From Symbiodinium natans (Eukaryota; Sar; Dinophyceae; Suessiales; Symbiodiniaceae): a stretch of 64,000 bases of DNA. Positions 24,809 through 32,969 of the stretch are shown here, one piece after another. The stretch is from assembly GCA_905221605.1 (NCBI GenBank), contig CAJNDS010002141.1, positions 299,378-363,377 of the forward strand, in the 5' to 3' direction. The first letter of the stretch is position 1. Each line of letters opens with the position of its first letter. The position numbers and the translations under genes are program-made. The notes below the pieces were generated by a model that saw only the letters and a list, made by a program, of their open reading frames with translations, searched no databases and had not been told where the DNA came from.

Positions 24809-27800
24809 GCTGGGGTAGCTTGTTCTCTTGGGCTTGATTCAAGCCTACGGTGTATCTGATGGAAGTTGCATCGTTCCTTCAGAATACGTTCTTTAGAGGG
24901 TTCTGAAGTATGGACCCTTGGGAGTTACAGGGTATATAAGGGTTCCCCAAGCAAGGGCGCATACTAAGGCACTAAGGGATCACGTATCTACCCTGAGAGT
25001 TTATGGTTCGCATGCGGATGCGATCTTGTAAGTCAAATCCAAGAGGATTGGAGCTCGATGGGAAGTGCAACATGGTGCGAAGGCAAAGGCGAAGAAGAAG
25101 GAGGGCTTAGGGTTTAGGGTCTAGGGCTACCGGAAGTCATATATATATATATATATATATTAATATTTCAACCCTCATAATTCCGAAAGCTCTGAACCCA
25201 ACACCCCCCGCTCTATCCGCACCCACCCATCCATCCCCAAAACAACCCTAAACCTTCAACCCTCAACCCCCAAACCCTAACCCCCCCCAAACCCTCAACC
25301 CCCCAAACCCTAAAGCCCAAAAGAACCTTCAAACCCCAAGCTCTAAAGCCCTAAATTGCCCTCGAACCCTCAAGGCTCAAACCCCCAAACCCTAAACCCT
25401 AAACCCTAAACCCTAAACCCTAAACCCTAAACCCTAAACCCTAAACCCTCAACCCTCAACCCTAAACCCTAAACCCCTAAACCCCTAAACCCCTAAACCC
25501 TAAACCCTAAACCCTAACCCTAAGCCCTAAACCCTAAACCCCAAACCCCAAACCCTAAACCCTAACCCCTGGACCGCAAACCCTGCGCACAATAGGTCCA
25601 GTCTTCACTCCCCGAGACGCCGGTCATCGGCATCGGCGCAGGGGGCCGCGTCGCGGGCCAGGCCTCGGCTAGGGTTTTAGGGTTTAGGGTTTAAGGTTTA
25701 GGGTTTAGGGTGTAGGGTTTAGGGTTTTTGGGGTTTACCCGAACCTATCTTTTGGGGTTTGGGGTTTCGGGTTTGGCTTTGAGGGTTTAGGCTTCAGAGT
25801 CTCCCCCGTAAACCCGCAGCTCTGAGTTGGGGAAGTCCAGGATATCAGGTATACAGGGCTTCTAGGACTTTCGGAATTTTCAGGGTTTTGTGGCAGCAAT
25901 GGGTGTATGCTGCTTTGAAACAGGGTTTAAGAAAAAAACAGGCTTCAGGCTTATACCATCGAGGGTCTGTGGTTCAGGACATTCGAGGTCTGTTCTGAGG
26001 GTTTAAGGCTGCAGAGTGTTGACAAGGTGCTACTTGTAGACCGATAAGTATATATATATATATATGTTTATATGTATGTATAAGTATATACGTATGTGTA
26101 TATATGTATAAGTCGTAGTCAGGGTTTAGGCTGCTAGTCCTGAAAGCGTCCGTGTACCTATGTAGAATATTCTTGGACCCTAAGCTACTATACCGGAACC
26201 GCTGCAACGTTCAAGTACGTACTCTCTGGAAACATGAAACTTGGGCTGTGGAGACCATCGTGCTCAGGTTTTGCCTATCTAAGGGTAGTTACATGATCCC
26301 TTAAGTCTCTTACCTTCTCTAAACCTTTCTAAGTACGGGCCCTTGGGTCTTATAGGGCCTGTAAGGGGTATACAAGGGGTCCCCATTTACGGGCCCATAC
26401 TAAGGGACCATGTAACTGCCCTCAGATACACCCCCAACCCCTAAACCCTAAACCCTTCGAAGGACTGAGATACACCCTGGACCCGAAGCCCTAAACCCTA
26501 AACCCTGAATCACTGACCTCCGCGAGGTCTTGGTGTGTGACGACATGCTGGGCGTGCACGGCAGCCCGTGCCACAGAGATTATGGAACTGGGTATCCCAA
26601 ACAGACCCTCCAGTTGGGGCGGGTGGCGGGGGCGGAAGGCTTGGGGGTTTAGGGTTTAGGGTTTAGGGCTTCGGGGTTAGGCTTATCCCATGTTTGCATT
26701 TCGGGCATCGAGACCTCTTTCGTTGCTGTGAAAGAAGAGGCCCTCCAACCCAAAGCTGTGCTGTGTCCGCTTGCACCCAAAACCCGAAATCCTAATTCCT
26801 AAACCCTATACCCTAAACCCTAAACCCTATAAACCCTAAACCCTAAACTCCAAAACCCCAAAAACCACGAAAGCCACAAACTCTTCATCATCCCGAAGCA
26901 TCTGCAGATATGCCGTGGGCAGCACACCAGGGACCTGCAACGACCTCCTCACCCATGGTTCGCATTGGTTGGTTCCAGCAGCTGTACCTAAACCCTCTAA
27001 ACCCTCTGAATTCTCTAAACCGCCACACCCTATAAGCCCCCCCAAAACCTCTAAACCCTATAAACCCTCAAGCAACCAAGCAATTAAAGCAGCCAAGGTC
27101 CCCCATCCTTCGCAAAGATGTTCGCCGACGTGGGCAAGGTGTCGGAACAGGCGTGCTTGTTTGATTTCTGGGAGGAGACCTCTTGGGCTCTTGTGATCAG
27201 AGCTCCCTCGAAACGCTGCTAAACCCTCTATCCTGAGTAAGCAGAGTTTGGGTGGTTTGGGGGTTCAGAGTTTTGACATGACTTCTGCTAAGCCGTACAC
27301 TCTCGAAGCACCCGAATTGAGACCCTAAAGCTGTGCTGTTGTTGAGGGAGGTGGAGGGAGCGGGGGTTAGAGGGTAGGGCTGGGCGCCCAGACCATGCAA
27401 ATGACTTGGGGGCACCGCGAGAGCTCGGCAAGAGAAGCATCAAAAATGTTCTGCTTTGGGGTTGAGATTTTGTTTTTTAAGGATAACTTGGTAGCCCATT
27501 GTTCTGGGTTCCCTTAAGAAAGTAAGCAACCCCGAAAAGGGTGCCCTTATTGATGCGGTCTACTGGGCTACCAATCTAAGGCCCCACGAACTCTCAACTG
27601 CCGACGCATGGGTGACCCAACACCCTCGGCCCTCAACCCGTGCAAGGTGTTGTTTGTGTCTAGGATTCCAAGTATGGGCCCTACACTACATGGTGGTTTC
27701 CGAAAATAGGGGTACCCTTTTGGGGGGCCCCTTTAAAGGGATTCCATTCTATGTGGGGTATAAACGAGGTACCCCTATATTGTATATAAGGGTCCATACT

Positions 27801-28290
27801 TCGGACTCCTAAGAAGCAAGGGGAAAAGACCGTGTGAAGGGCCTATGCTTCCAACCTTAGATTTGGGTGCGGTGGCCCAAGGTTTGGGATTTCAGGCTTT
27901 TCGGTTGGGATGTTCCCCCTTAATTGGGATCATAGTACCCCCTATTCTATTTCCCTCTCAAGGACTGTTAGTAAAAGGGGAAGCTTTGCAACTTAAATGT
28001 TTTGGGGTTTCGAGGGTTTAGGGTTTAGGGTTTAGGGTTTAGGGTGCCGATCTGCTCAAGCTCAGGGTTCAGGGCTTTTTCGGGTTGCTTAGCTGGGGGA
28101 TTTAGGTCTTTTAGGTTTGCGGTTTTAAGGTTTAAGGCTCAGTTGTTTTTTTTTTAACCCTAAACCCTAAACCCTAAACCCTAAATCCTGAAGTTTCTGG
28201 GTCCTGGGGCTTCTTGGTGCAGAGGTTTTGTGGCCTTCGAGGTTGACTACAGTATTATTTGCTTAAGACCCCCCCCCCAAAAAAGAAAAA

Positions 28291-28321
<31 letters not shown>

Positions 28322-28332
28322 TACTACTACTA

Positions 28333-28396
<64 letters not shown>

Positions 28397-28521
28397 CCTA
28401 CGAGTCAAAACCCCCACAACCCTAAAACCCTAGAAACCCGAAAACTGCCATTACCTCATAGCCCTAAAACCCCAAGCTTGCGGAGGCCTATGCCACCTAC
28501 GTGGAGGAAGTGCGAAGCGGC
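7818..28521 (+). CDS. panB: Ketopantoate hydroxymethyltransferase (3' half), five visible exons
   Basis: PanB adds a hydroxymethyl group from methylene-tetrahydrofolate to alpha-ketoisovalerate, giving ketopantoate, the first step to pantothenate. Exons: 7818-about 7885 (QAGAVVLVLEMVPEE), 25596-25661 (LPETPVIGIGAGGRVAGQ), 26527-26560 (VLVCDDMLGVH), 27098-27144 (PPSFAKMFADVGKVS), 28477-about 28521 (LAEAYATYVEEVRSG). They match the family's conserved order VLExVP, IGIGAG, GQVLV.DMLG, (Y/F)AD(V/L)G, YV.EVR.G. The joins 25661/26527 and 26560/27098 are exact in phase with GC-AG introns. The N-terminal half (TAYD, VGDS, VKLEGG motifs) was not found and may lie left of the window. The first visible intron, 17.7 kb, contains a whole transporter gene. 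The first exon could instead belong to a second copy. Confidence 0.72.
8030..9535. repeat. Telomere-type arrays in panB's long intron
   Basis: C-type array 8288-8400, G-type patches at 8490-8530 and 8700-8735, C-type at 8938-9010, G-type array 9124-9245. A partial family-D element (gggcccatgtgcc...ggggccttaaaaggggttcc) lies at about 9283-9375. Apart from the candidate at 8795-8936 no coding is seen. Confidence 0.7.
8795..8936 (+). CDS. Unassigned candidate exon
   Basis: Unique sequence open for about 47 codons after an in-frame TGA just upstream: AAYLGDFRTQLTYNRREL, then MDVSWAPDADDTSAFQ. It is bounded by a CAG acceptor and by a CCCTAAA array. Composition is protein-like but no family is recognised. 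It falls inside the putative panB intron. Confidence 0.35.
9536..23809 (+). CDS. FLVCR-like major facilitator transporter, at least 14 exons
   Basis: Multi-span membrane transporter of the FLVCR branch (heme/choline/metabolite transport in known members). Exons: 9536-9636 (ATG; YLRWLVLLCMFGLGLMQAVG, TM1), 11016-about 11106 (ANPDIAAAYYG), 11371-11421 (NWGPIMYLPVAPLAGW), 13185-about 13253 (IWAVVFCGGALTAAG), 14877-14907, 15641-15702 (ALNGAAGPANCVTPS), 16640-about 16770 (FPPHQRGFATS...GPSVGFLLG), 18961-19032, 19848-about 19994 (EKPRWFAIVTSV), about 20147-20185, about 20511-20584 (AYVLFAVLLPDSP), 21367-21407, 22174-22235 (VIYELGAELTYPKSEG), 23330-about 23420 (FSWLINLFGVVLLAVYP), 23720-23809 (ends TWPI-TAG). 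WFPPHQRGFAT and ELGAELTYP are strong family signatures, and the order of pieces matches a 12-TM protein. Donors include GA, GC and GT. Substrate not predictable. Confidence 0.82.
9637..11015. repeat. Transporter intron 1: mixed telomere-type repeats and GA microsatellite
   Basis: GA-AG intron. C-type patches occur at 9678-9745. A (GA)n microsatellite split by TTTAGGG copies lies at 9950-10101. G-type arrays run 10200-10280. From 10618 to 11008 the repeat becomes CCCCTAAA and then GGCCCTAA, an 8-mer variant. The stretch 10380-10600 is unique sequence without a recognised exon. Confidence 0.7.
11649..11786 (+). CDS. Unassigned terminal exon inside transporter intron 3
   Basis: Open for 45 codons after an accag acceptor and ends in TGA. 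The translation (QDEPRLRNFMRSRQSKYY, then VKHLLPEDLHPACPK-stop) is strongly protein-like: mixed charge, no repeat origin. No family recognised. It sits between transporter exons at 11371-11421 and 13185, so it belongs to another gene or gene piece nested in that intron. Confidence 0.45.
   Translation, partial: HGHLSMCGPEPIQDEPRLRNFMRSRQSKYYVKHLLPEDLHPACPK
11890..12500. repeat. Repeats with 'gggctctttgggt' motif and family-D fragment
   Basis: Holds paired 'cagagagccca'/'tgggctctttggg' inverted segments at 11898-12000 and again near 12090-12130, a family-D-like stretch (12140-12215), and C-type repeats at 12455-12500. The motif reappears at 58075-58240. No coding recognised. Confidence 0.55.
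12510..12843. repeat. Tandem array of about 81-bp hairpin units
   Basis: Four to five units, each starting near gggtcttgggctctttgggt and running through agggttcagggtt, ccctcaacccc, aaccctgaaccct and ccctaaa. Starts near 12510, 12581, 12663, 12746 and 12827. Because agggttcagggtt is the complement of aaccctgaaccct, each unit can fold on itself. Confidence 0.85.
12852..13012. mobile_element. Foldback/MITE-like element (family B)
   Basis: Long terminal inverted repeats of about 28 bp (ggttcatggtacttacta..., continuing as aaccaattata) at both ends, with further internal complementarity (ataaccctacttataagt). It interrupts the 81-bp tandem array, whose gctctttggg motif resumes right after it. Related copies: 12-142, 20188-20335, 22805-22975 and a fragment at 33376-33440. 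Confidence 0.85.
13265..13415. repeat. CCCTAAA array
   Basis: About 20 units with two AACTTAAGCCCTAAACCCTAAG variants; the same variant block recurs at 14275-14300, suggesting the two arrays share an origin. Confidence 0.9.
13979..14325. repeat. Head-to-head TTTAGGG and CCCTAAA arrays around a partial introner
   Basis: TTTAGGG array 13979-14107, then about 105 bp of family-A-like sequence (tagggtagcccagggtcccttctgccc...agagggtacccttatg), then CCCTAAA array 14213-14325. The two arrays are inverted relative to each other and could pair as a long stem. Confidence 0.85.
14326..14876. repeat. Transporter intron sequence, C-type repeats
   Basis: Unique sequence 14340-14460 without a recognised exon, then short C-type repeats, including CCCTAAAT variants around 14700-14800, up to the 31-nt exon at 14877-14907. 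Confidence 0.5.
15890..16010. mobile_element. Partial family-D inverted-repeat element
   Basis: Contains the family-D core (gggttcctatgaagtagctttagggcccaagt...gggccctt). Better copies lie at 57112-57216 and 57951-58063. Confidence 0.5.
16447..16592. mobile_element. Inverted-repeat element (family E)
   Basis: Begins ttagggcagttacatggtcccttagtatgggccc and ends with the complement (gggaccatactaagggcccatgg...actaccct). Relatives: 18530-18640 and 24905-24998 (partial) and 26281-26418. Confidence 0.75.
16790..17640. repeat. Degenerate telomere-type repeats in transporter intron
   Basis: G-type at 16780-16830, then C-type degenerate repeats from 16990 to 17280 and G-type again from 17350 to 17455. 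No exon recognised. Open frames here are repeat translations. Confidence 0.65.
17769..18012. repeat. Opposed TTTAGGG and CCCTAAA arrays
   Basis: TTTAGGG 17769-17864 (about 14 units), about 65 bp of unique sequence, then CCCTAAA 17930-18012 (about 12 units). Inverted arrangement able to form a long hairpin. Confidence 0.9.
18014..18163 (+). CDS. Unassigned exon between telomere-type arrays
   Basis: One frame is open over the whole island: GPPQKLQFVDFSGRTARV, FPFAGRTSGRLELCVQLD, VPPCKTFIVAT. The protein character is good but no family is recognised. A CCCTAAA array lies directly on each side. A second short island (about 18236-18290, EIRRSSQEQAWSMQTWLG) may be its next exon. Both sit in a transporter intron (16770-18960), so they are nested pieces of something else. 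Confidence 0.4.
18164..18232. repeat. CCCTAAA array
   Basis: About 9 perfect units between two short coding-like islands. Confidence 0.9.
19033..19847. repeat. Transporter intron with duplicated aminoacid-free repeat (family H) and short arrays
   Basis: T-rich 19065-19105, a sequence related to family H at about 19105-19165 (gacagctgaaatcagatttattgctagg), unique GC-rich 19170-19270 (one frame gives PVLVAGIAHAAAGGLA; not placed in the transporter), G-type array 19275-19345, and the family-H copy 19357-19453 shared with 4789-4880. Confidence 0.55.
20001..20068. repeat. CCCTAAA array
   Basis: About nine units in a transporter intron. Confidence 0.9.
20188..20335. mobile_element. Foldback/MITE-like element (family B)
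   Basis: Starts tacttggaggttcagggcactt and ends with the complement actaagtaccatgaacctccaag. Internal ataagtacagttataagtacagt is shared with the copies at 12-142 and 12852-13012. It lies just after a putative transporter exon. Confidence 0.8.
20585..21366 (+). mobile_element. Transporter intron starting with family-A introner
   Basis: GA-AG intron. Its first about 190 bp is a family-A element: gagtcttggctgcctagtgg at the left, ctactgggctaccaag (to 20774) at the right, with TTTAGGG copies inside. The bases after it (20775-20818) could be read as an exon, but the canonical spacing between transmembrane segments favours the acceptor at 21366. C-type repeats at 21190-21230 and 21290-21340 complete it. 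Confidence 0.6.
21408..22173. repeat. Transporter intron bounded by 10-bp direct repeats
   Basis: GT-AG intron. The sequence CCGAAGGTGC straddles both the donor (from 21402) and the acceptor (from 22168), and a third copy lies at about 22108. The inside holds C-type repeats at 21480-21575 and 22120-22170 and a poly-C run at 21913-21928. Confidence 0.7.
22236..23329. repeat. Transporter intron with two MITE-like elements
   Basis: GC-AG intron. Contains a family-B-like element at 22805-22975 (cctggaggttcatgggttctt...ataattgggg), a family-C element at about 22975-23068 (ctcccccttatactagcagtcctg...ctgttagaataataagggg), C-type repeats at 23080-23130 and G-type at 23260-23310. A short frame at 23165-23245 (LFPEIPKPTPS) could not be placed. 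Confidence 0.65.
23604..23688. repeat. CCCTAAA array
   Basis: Twelve units in the last transporter intron, close to the acceptor at 23719. Confidence 0.9.
23894..24053 (+). pseudogene. Isolated Gfo/Idh/MocA oxidoreductase exon with DHDH-like intron end
   Basis: From 23965 one frame reads VIGEVRLVTAEYPRREL, then DDRGCDTELLRG. GEVRxVxAEYP is a typical mid-domain motif of Gfo/Idh/MocA oxidoreductases. The 70 bases before the ctag acceptor (tttaaactttttg...agtttaacctttttt) match the end of DHDH intron 4 (3505-3578). No other exon of this gene was found nearby, so it is either a fragment or an exon of a gene with distant partners. Confidence 0.5.
24060..25595. repeat. Non-coding stretch: G30 tract, TA microsatellite, telomere-type arrays
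   Basis: G-type array 24065-24110, a 30-base pure G run at 24777-24806 directly after a CCCTAAA array, a partial family-E element 24905-24998, (TA)n at 25139-25160, and degenerate to perfect CCCTAAA/CCCCTAAA arrays 25250-25575 ending just before a panB exon. No gene recognised. Confidence 0.75.
25662..26526. repeat. panB intron: TTTAGGG patch and TA/TATG microsatellite
   Basis: GC-AG intron. G-type array 25670-25745 right after the donor, TATA/TGTA microsatellite at 26048-26112, a family-E inverted-repeat element at 26281-26418 (gggtagttacatgatccctta...agggaccatgtaactgccc), and C-type repeats at 26430-26510 before the acceptor. Confidence 0.75.
27145..28476. repeat. panB last visible intron with introner, MITE and trinucleotide repeats
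   Basis: Contains a family-A element (27485-27576, cttggtagccc...gggctaccaa), another inverted-repeat element at about 27660-27800, a partial family-C element 27908-27985 (gggatgttcccccttaa...gactgttagtaaaagggg), a G-type array at 28018-28045, and poly-C followed by (CAA)10 and (CTA)n at 28271-28395. Confidence 0.75.
28271..28395. repeat. Poly-C, (CAA)n and (CTA)n microsatellite
   Basis: Ten C, A-rich bases, about nine CAA units, then about 25 CTA/CCA units. Apparent open frames of poly-T or poly-N/Y here are repeat translations. Confidence 0.95.
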
Positions 28522-28549
28522 CGTGGACTAAGGGTGTCCTCCGCAATAT

Positions 28550-28720
28550 TTCTAGGACCCAGAGGAGGTGTTTGGGGTTCAGGGCTTAGGGTTTAGGGTT
28601 TAGGGTTTAGGGCTAGGAGCCACCTTTTTGGGACACTGTGCAGAGAGTGGTGGATGCTGTCAGGAACTTGGGGGGGCGAAGCTGCCGAGAAACATGTTCA
28701 CAACTTCCCGAGAGGGTCCA
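28550..28720 (+). CDS. Unassigned candidate exon after panB
   Basis: About 28617-28680 is open as EPPFWDTVQRVVDAVRNLGG, an amphipathic-helix-like sequence, preceded by a short piece DPEEVFG (28555-28575) separated by TTTAGGG copies. It could be a panB C-terminal or linker exon, or a different gene. Phase joins could not be fixed. Confidence 0.3.
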
Positions 28721-28729
28721 TATACCCAT

Positions 28730-30330
28730 CTTAGTAGCTGAGGAGTTCGGGGTTTAGGGTTTAGGGTTTAGGGTTTAGGGTTTAGGGTTCAGGATACAGT
28801 CATAATGGTTAATCAGTACCCTCCAAGTACCCTTTGTCTTGGTGCCACCAGGCCTGGGTCCAGTTGGCCTTCGCTTTGCACAAACGTTTTGGTTTTGCAC
28901 CTGGTTGACAAACGTAACAATGTCAATGGGCGCCTGCCGCAGTGTGTGTTTTTTTATTAGTTTTTTTTTGGGTGTGGGTTTAGTGTTTAGGGTTTAGGGC
29001 TTAGGGTTTAGGGTTTTGGGTTTTGGGTTTGCAGGGTTTTTGCACATAGCAGGACCTTTGTGACGAACGTGCCCTGTGCAAATCCCTTGCGGTCCCAACG
29101 TATGGCGTTACCGGGTTTAAGGCTTAGGGTTTAGAGGGCTTAGGGTTTAGGGTTTAGGGTTTAGGGTTTACAGGGCTTAAGGGTCTTGTAGGGTTTAGGG
29201 CTGAGATGGGATCATTGGGTTTGTAGCGTTGTAGTGTTCGAATCTCCCCCCTCAATGAACATACTTCGTTTCTGGGGGGGTTGTATAGGACGCCTGATGT
29301 GTGTCTATGAGGGACTCTACATGTAACGTGGTGGTTTCTTAAAGTCGTGTTCGGGGTGTGGGGTTTGAGGTTTCGAGCGGCTTCACGGGTCCGCCTTGGG
29401 CCTTGATTGCCGCAGGGGTTTAAGAAGACTCGAAAGTCTGCAGCTTGATGTTTAAAGCTCTGGGGTTTTGGCGTGGTTTCTCTTGTTGAAACATCCCGAA
29501 AAGTCGTCCTGAAGCACTTCTAGCAACTTTGGTCCGGGTTCTCCTGGCTTTTGGACTAGGGCTTAGGGGTTAATCATGGCTTTCCCTACTACCCCCTCTA
29601 AACTACCCTCCCTAGGTTCCCCCCACAATTAAGGGCATTTAGGGATAGGTAAGCTTAATTAATTAAGGCTATTTAAGGGGGGAACTCAGGCCGGGGGTTG
29701 TTGAGTATAGAGGGGGGTAGTAGAGACACCCATGACTTAAGGGGTGAGGGTTCAGGGTTGAGGGCAGTTCCTGAGGCGAGTTCCCGGGGGACAAGCACAG
29801 CCGGCGCATGCAGCTAGGCTTTTGAAGCAGCACACGCTTTTTGTGTAACTTTCGTTGTTTGGGTTCAGGGTTCAAGGTTTAGTGTTCAGGGTTTAAGGTG
29901 TAGGGCAATTCTTGTGGGCTCCCGTGAGGTTATGTGCTGCGCACCCCTAATCCTTCTAGAACCTTCAGTGCGACACAGAACCCTAAACCCTATTCCCTAA
30001 AGCCAAATCCCTAAACCCTAAACCCTATGAAGCTCTGCACCCTACACCATACAAGCCCTGTACCAGGGTCGTCGATACGCTCCGGGCGACGAAAAGAGCG
30101 AAACCTTAATTGAGGAATATGTGCCCTTAAGTCATGACTGGGATCATCACATGGTTTCAGGTCTATTCCCTTGAATCAGAGTAGGGGTCCTCATATGGTT
30201 CAAAAAGGTCTATGAAGCCCTAACCCTAAACCTTAAACCCTAAACCCGAAACCCTAAACCCGAAACCCTAAACCCTAAACCCTAAACCCAAACCCTAAAC
30301 CCTCTTCATTAGTTAAAAGGGTTTTAAAGG
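28730..30330. repeat. Mostly non-coding stretch with a family-F element
   Basis: G-type arrays at 28750-28790, 28980-29030 and 29115-29170. One frame of 29035-29120 is open (RTFVTNVPCANPLRSQRM) without recognised family. A family-F inverted-repeat element lies at 29574-29735 (tcatggctttccctactacccc...ggggggtagtagagacacccatga). C-type repeats at 29985-30025 and 30215-30305. About 30063-30180 is open (GRRYAPGDEKSETLIEEYVP) and remains unassigned. Confidence 0.5.
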
Positions 30331-30339
30331 GCTCTTTAG

Positions 30340-30413
30340 GGGATGCGTCTGGAGAAGCCGAGGACCGAGGTCGAGCGGGAAAAGCTGCAGGGAATGCTTC
30401 CCGAGGCAAGGAG
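30340..30413 (+). CDS. Unassigned candidate exon
   Basis: Reads MRLEKPRTEVEREKLQGM, then LPEARRC and TGA, a charged helical sequence, between CCCTAAA repeats upstream and TTTAGGG repeats downstream. No family recognised. Confidence 0.35.
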
Positions 30414-30519
30414 ATGCTGACAGCAAGGGCAGTTTAGGGTTTGGGGTTTAGGGTTTAGGGTTTAGGGTTTAGAGGGCTTAGGGTTTAGGGTTTAGGGTTT
30501 AGGGTTTAGGGTTTAGGGC

Positions 30520-31175
30520 TTTAGGGTTTAGGGTTTACGGTTTGTAGGGTTTAGGGTTTAGGGTTTAGTGTTTAGGTTGAGGTTTAAGGGTTGAGGGTTT
30601 AGGGTTTAGGGTTTACAGTTTACGGGGGGGGGTAGGGTTTAGGGCTTACAGGGTTTAGTGTTTACGGGGTTTCGGTGTGAGGTTCAGGGTTTATAGGGTG
30701 TAGGGCTTACAGGGTCCAGGCGTGTGGCTAGGATTTTACAGGGTTCAGGGGTTTAGGGGACATTGGATTTGATTTTGTATCTTGGTTGGTCGATAGGGCT
30801 GGAATGGGATGATTTTGGTGCCTGCTTTTGTGGTATATGGGAATTGGGAACTTACGACACTAGTGGGCATTCTAGTACAAAAAGATCCCCTACCAAAGTC
30901 ATCCCATTCCAACCCTATCGACCAACCAAGATACGAAATCAAAGCCGATGTCCCCTAAACCCTGAACCCTGTAAAATCCTAGCCACACGCCTGGACCCTG
31001 TAAGCCCTACACCCTATAAACCCTGAACCTCACACCGAAACCCGGTAAACACTAAGCCCTGTAAACCCTAAACCCTACTCCCCCTCAAACTGCAAACCCT
31101 AAACCCTCAACCCTCAAACCTCAACCTAAACCCTAAACCCTAAACCCTAAAAACCGTAATAAACCCTAAACCCTA
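30520..31175. repeat. Large near-perfect palindrome (arms about 290 bp, 72-bp centre)
   Basis: Left arm about 30520-30819, right arm about 30892-31175, in inverted orientation. The match covers unique sequence (tttgat.t.gtatcttggttggtcgataggg, then tggaatgggatga) and, in the same order, the degenerate telomere-type repeats outside it, including the rare words ccaggcgtgtggctagg and ggtttcggtgtgaggttca. Mismatches are few. Open frames on both strands begin with the same residues because they are the two arms. Confidence 0.93.
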
Positions 31176-31512
31176 AACTTGCGGGTTGCCGAGCTACGAC
31201 CATCTGCCTGCTGCTGTAGCACAGGCACCTGGGAGCCAGAGTAGGCCTCTCCTCCCTTTTTCTAGGGTTTAGGGTTTAGGCTTTAGGGTTTTGGGTTTTG
31301 GGTTTAGGGTAGGGCCCTTTGTTGGTTCCCTTAGAAAGCCCTTTAAAACCCAAACCCAAAAAGGGCACCCTTTTTGTTCCTGGGTTACTCGTCGGCCGAG
31401 CCAAAACCCTAAACCCGAAACCCTAAACTCTATACATGGACCCTAAACCCTAAACCCTAAACCCTAAACTCTAAACCCTTACCCAGACCGATGATCGCAG
31501 CGGTGCCCCGGA
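31176..31512. repeat. Family-A introner remnant and C-type repeats
   Basis: Element at about 31305-31395 (cccttt gttggttccctta...aaaaagggcacccttttt...tgggttact). CCCTAAA repeats at 31400-31480. Confidence 0.6.
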
Positions 31513-31900
31513 GCCCTCGGAAAAAAAAAGGAGCTGGTCGTTGACGTACCACATGCCGCCCCAGGCCCTGGACAGTTACGCGCCATCTTGTTGGCCATGG
31601 TGCCACCCGCGCACTTTCCCTATGGCTTGGGTGGCCATGGCGTGCCTCGCTTCACTGCACTGCCAGATGGGGCGAAGCACTTGCTCCTACGAGACCGCAC
31701 GGACGACACTGCGTGGCGTCGCAGCTTGCCCTTCGTGGCGGTTCTCTTCAACACAACGCACCGCCGGCGCCTGCTGCGAGCCGCCCGCGTGCGCTTGAGC
31801 GCCCCGTCTTGGGCAGCGACCATTCGGCAACTCAACGCACTGCGGGCTGCCTCTCGGCGCCAACCCGAACCTCCAACCCTACTAAGACCCAGACCCTCGG
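31513..31900 (+). CDS. Unassigned coding region, arginine/alanine-rich
   Basis: One frame is open from about 31500 through 31900: KKKELVVDVPHAAPGPGQLR, AILLAMVPPAHFPYGLGG, HGVPRFTALPDGAKHLLL, then RRSLPFVAVLFNTTHRRR. GC content is high and the sequence is not repeat-derived. No family recognised. Downstream the frame runs into C-type repeats. Probably one larger exon of an unknown protein. Confidence 0.5.
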
Positions 31901-31984
31901 ATCCTCATCACGAGCTCCGTCTTGAAACCTACAAAAGCCGGGAGACTCGGCCCGGCAGGCCCTGCCAGCTTCGTATTCAGCCCG

Positions 31985-32960
31985 GCCCTAGGGCCCTAAA
32001 CCCTACTTTCTAAAGCCCTGAACCCTAAACCCTAACGCCCTAAAACTCTAAAGCCCTAAAGCCCTAAACCCCTAAACCCGAAAACCCTAAAGCCCTCAAC
32101 TGCACCCTAACACCCTAAAACTCTAAAGCCCTAAACCCAGAATGTAAACCCTAAACCCTAAACCCCAAACACTAAACCCTAAACCCCTAAACCCTAAACC
32201 ACATCAGGTGCAGCTGGTGCCTCCGCCGGCCGAATATCTTCAGGCCCTGGGGCTCAAAAGGTTCGGTTGCCTTGTCCCCCTAGTTGCTTAGTAAGGGTTT
32301 AGGGTTTAGGGTTTAGGGTTTGGGGTTTTTGGTTTAGGGTATAGGGTTTAGGGTTTAGGGTTATATCTACCCTTTGAGGGACGAGGTAGGGTCCTAATGC
32401 CCTCATCCGCTACTAAGAACCAGCCAGTTGTTTCTGTCTTGTGTCTTCTTTACAGGTAGTATGATGCTAGAGCCTAGAAAAAAACCGTACACAACCTACA
32501 CCCTGGCCCCAGCCACTAAACCCTAAACCCTTAACCCTAGCGCCTAAACCCTTGACCCTCACGCCCTAAACCCTAAAAACCCGAGCCCCTAAACCCCAAA
32601 CCCTAAACCCTAACCCCTAAACCCTAAACTCTAACCCTAGCCCCTAAACCCACAAAGCCCTAAACCCTACAATCCCGAAACCCTATGTACCCTGAACCCT
32701 GCCCTAAACCCTAAACCCTAAACCCTGGAATCCCTAAACCCTATAAACCCCAAACCCAATAAACCCTGAACCCTACAAACCCCATACCCCCTATATATAC
32801 CCTAAACCCTGAACCCTAGCCCTGAACCCCAAATCGTAAACCCTAGCCCTAAACCATAAACCATAAACCCTAAACCCTAAACCCTACAAAGCCTAAACTC
32901 TAATCCGTAAACCCTAAACCCTAAACCCTAAACCCTAAACCCTAAACCCTGTAAAGAATA
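31985..32960. repeat. Degenerate CCCTAAA/CCCTAAAG field
   Basis: Nearly 1 kb of imperfect C-type repeats (CCCTAAA, CCCTAGC, CCCTATAAA, CCCCAAA) broken by a short G-type patch at 32295-32370. No gene seen. Confidence 0.85.
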
Positions 32961-32969
32961 AGCCCTTGT

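Noticed and set aside
28230-28531. Poly-Thr and poly-Asn/Tyr frames
   Set aside because: Products of the (CAA)n/(CTA)n microsatellite.
30745-31026. Two similar frames on opposite strands sharing GWSIGLEWDDFG
   Set aside because: They are the two arms of the palindrome, which is enough to explain the similarity; no family recognised.
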